Shown here in pieces: positions 6,001-6,502 of a stretch of 6,502 bases of DNA; positions within the stretch are counted from its first letter, which is position 1, and each line of letters starts with the position of its first letter. The notes under the pieces were generated by a model. The model ran no database searches. It saw only the letters and a list, made by a program, of their open reading frames with translations, and was not told the origin of the DNA. Position numbers and translations under genes: made by a program. Source of the stretch: Mycobacterium sp. (GTDB taxonomy: Bacteria; Actinomycetota; Actinomycetes; Mycobacteriales; Mycobacteriaceae); assembly GCA_020438915.1 (NCBI GenBank), contig JAGQTR010000268.1, forward strand, positions 1 to 6,502. The letters are read 5' to 3'.

Positions 6001-6502
6001 GAATCGGTTGCGCGCGCGGCAGGCCCGACGATCACCTCCTTGAACTGGGTCGGCGGCATCGGTTTGAGTTCGTCGAAGAGGACGCTACCCACCTCGGCCA
6101 GTCGCGGGTGGGTCTGCATGACTTCGAAACGGTCGGTGCGGATGGTCGCCGCGACCACCAGACCGACTTCGGTGGCATTGATCGACTTGACGACCCCTGC
6201 GAGTAACTCCAGGAACGCATCGGCCGACTCGCCCGCGTCGGCGGAGAACAATTCCTCGGCTTGGTCGAGCGGCAGTACCAACGTCGGCGCTTGTAGTGCA
6301 CCACCTGCACCGTCGCCCCTGTCGAGGAGCCGTGCTGCGGCGCTGGTCCGCGCTTCGGCGAACAGGGCCGAGATCGCGGTCACATCGCGCGCCTGGCACA
6401 TCGCCTTGATCTCACCGAGGCTCGGCTGAGTGAGGCCGAATACCTTGCGGGTGGCGAATACCGACGCGGCGAGTCCTGACTCGCCCGACAGTACGTTGCG
6501 CT
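3033..6502 (-). CDS. nSTAND-family NTPase with coiled coil, transmembrane helix and 14 WD40 blades (5' partial)
   Basis: The frame stays open to the window edge (33 codons before the ATG at 6401), so the start and the Walker A loop lie beyond base 6502. Visible in order: Walker B LVLPLDQAEELF (6281-6246), typical of nSTAND NTPases; a sensor-like ATIRTDRFE; the STAND helical motif TLPMLALTLSRLY; a winged-helix segment ending VEVALESLLRQWDELAGWL (about 5588-5532), where the family's usual AHEALLR His is Leu (5576-5574); a helical region; a charged coiled coil (about 5350-5181); a membrane helix (5171-5106); a helical linker; and WD40 repeats (4886-3168). It ends in a short tail with two Cys 26 residues apart. 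STAND proteins use NTP-driven oligomerisation as a switch, with repeats as sensor. An N-terminal effector or adaptor (TIR, caspase-like, HTH or protease in relatives) may lie upstream but is not visible. It is the first visible gene of an operon with the patatin. The family call is firm; a defence or stress-sensing role is inference. Confidence 0.88.
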   Translation of the reverse strand, partial: RNVLSGESGLAASVFATRKVFGLTQPSLGEIKAMCQARDVTAISALFAEARTSAAARLLDRGDGAGGALQAPTLVLPLDQAEELFSADAGESADAFLELLAGVVKSINATEVGLVVAATIRTDRFEVMQTHPRLAEVGSVLFDELKPMPPTQFKEVIVGPAARATDSGRPLRIAPELVDRLLQDAGQGADTLPMLALTLSRLYVDYGASGELALAHYESLGGMRRVVQTEIDDVLSSEPGQRRAQLDALRAAFIPWLATINPDSDQPMRRVARWSDLPESSRALIDALVSKRLMVKDTRGGQIVVEVALESLLRQWDELAGWLRDERKELKDADDLERGAAAWEANRQNPEWLLEGSRLQEATALVNKPSFRQRLVGVHPYLTASHERENQRRAAEDQRRHAELQAAQERAHHAQERATAAQELQATAEAHTATLRKRSRVMRAVLAGTAIVAVLAVAASVFGFVSRGQAQDRFRQATGVRLVSEAQAMFAGSRPGGDVRAIHQLLAAAAITGQPDRDALYDAVVQEAALSKVITNDQALCPAAFSPDGRLVAAGNADLDGGDGSIRIWDVETGQPHGDVLSGHQDVVNAVVFSPDGTELASASVDGTVRIWNVETGQQDGDPLEVGDSATDVFFSRDGIQMATLSWEGDVQVWDTKTRERVGEPLLGGVEKVAFTPDRQRVAASDDDGNIAVVDMSSGKLITEITRDAALTVLQLSPDGRQVMSAGPASPLELWDAETGQPIDAPAAGGQYSTFVVAAAFSPDGRLIASGTNDSAVQLWDNVNGQFFDVPLPGPAGLTLGVSFDPDGKRLAVSGSDGTLWIFEVPSALPLPGRAVAFRPDGTLAVGAENGTVQMWEPATREALNAPSKPAEGVARMAFSQDGRQLVSTSTEGALQFRDPDTGALSGRPVDGGGFLGPVAFSADGQVVVTGTADGGVRLWDSQTRRPRGKPFEDEDSKTVAVAFAADGGTVAAVDLEDPAGQLVVWDTDTGERVSETPLTSGALAGALGPGLVAGTGGIDGYVTFYEPETGDAKRKPVRGHGSYVTAMAFGADGARAATGGGTTVRLWDAGTGETIGQALRGPRDSVIDVVISPDGRYIAAATFNNEVWLWPASASPDDLCAKLTTNMSQKQWDDWVSPDIDYIKTCPALPVPPS
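3168..4886 (-). repeat. Fourteen WD40 repeats, likely two seven-bladed propellers
   Basis: I count fourteen units of about 34-48 residues, each with a strand start of the AFSPDG type and most with a strand end of the VRLWD type. The clearest are FSPDGTELASASVDGTVRIW, FSPDGRLIASGTNDSAVQLW and FSADGQVVVTGTADGGVRLW. Several blades are weak: the fourth ends IAVVD, the ninth ends LQFRD, and the twelfth (GPGLVAGTGGIDGYVTFYE) lacks the leading SPDG. The seventh is the shortest, with almost no loop after IFEVPSALPLPG, which suits a hand-over between two propellers. The copies are divergent in sequence, so this is an old repeat array. Such propellers usually serve as binding or sensing surfaces. Confidence 0.85.
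5106..5171 (-). other. Transmembrane helix of the nSTAND-WD40 protein
   Basis: A run of 22 hydrophobic residues (AVLAGTAIVAVLAV through GFV) has no charged residue. It is preceded by a strongly basic stretch (LRKRSRVMR) and followed by a less basic one (SRGQAQDRFR). By the positive-inside rule the NTPase and coiled coil face the cytosol and the WD40 propellers face outward. It is the only clear membrane segment in the visible part of the protein. Confidence 0.85.
5181..5350 (-). other. Charged coiled coil before the membrane helix
   Basis: About 55 residues are rich in Glu, Arg, Gln, Ala and His (for example RRAAEDQRRHAELQAAQER) with no Pro or Gly and a heptad-like spacing of Ala and Leu. 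It links the helical region after the winged-helix domain to the membrane segment and could mediate oligomer contacts or carry a conformational signal across to the membrane. Confidence 0.7.

Noticed and set aside
6399..6401. ATG at 6401 as start of the nSTAND gene
   Set aside because: The frame is open to the window edge, and the Walker A region that must precede the Walker B motif at 6281-6246 does not fit downstream of this ATG.

Overview
The window is GC-rich and almost entirely coding, with codon use strongly biased to G/C in the third position. Together with the gene families present (an nSTAND-WD40 protein with one membrane segment, a TrkA/RyR-type protein) this suggests an actinobacterium. 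A mycobacterium-like host is my best guess, at low confidence, because no rRNA or marker gene is present.

Layout: three genes fill the window. On the + strand, bases 2-1873 hold the 3' part of a gene for a protein with two degenerate Rossmann (TrkA-N-like) segments, a RyR domain and a C-terminal pair of repeats resembling the PGDYG domain; its 5' end lies before base 1. On the - strand, an operon enters from the right edge. It begins with an nSTAND-family NTPase (5' end beyond base 6502) carrying a coiled coil, one transmembrane helix and fourteen WD40 blades. Four bases after it comes a patatin-like phospholipase (3028-1880). The patatin gene and the RyR gene converge, with only six bases between their stop codons. 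No stretch above 300 bases lacks a gene, and I see no RNA genes, insertion sequences, CRISPR arrays or clear promoters; the promoters of both transcription units must lie outside the window.

How the genes may work together (inference): the nSTAND-WD40 protein has the architecture of a sensor and NTP-driven switch, and the patatin has an intact Ser-Asp dyad and would be the membrane-lipid-degrading effector. Tight coupling of a STAND switch and a phospholipase fits an abortive-infection or stress-triggered lysis module. The convergent RyR protein could be a third, nucleotide- or ion-related component, since bacterial RyR and TrkA-type domains have been discussed in nucleotide-signal and defence contexts. 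Nothing in the window proves that the three act together.

Points most worth a second look: the nSTAND protein has Leu where the family normally has the His of its winged-helix AHEALLR motif (compare the MHD motif of NLR/APAF1 proteins); its 14 blades appear to split as 7+7; its predicted topology puts the propellers outside the membrane; and the RyR protein has lost both glycine-rich loops, the first being replaced by a Lys-rich stretch encoded by a nine-A run.
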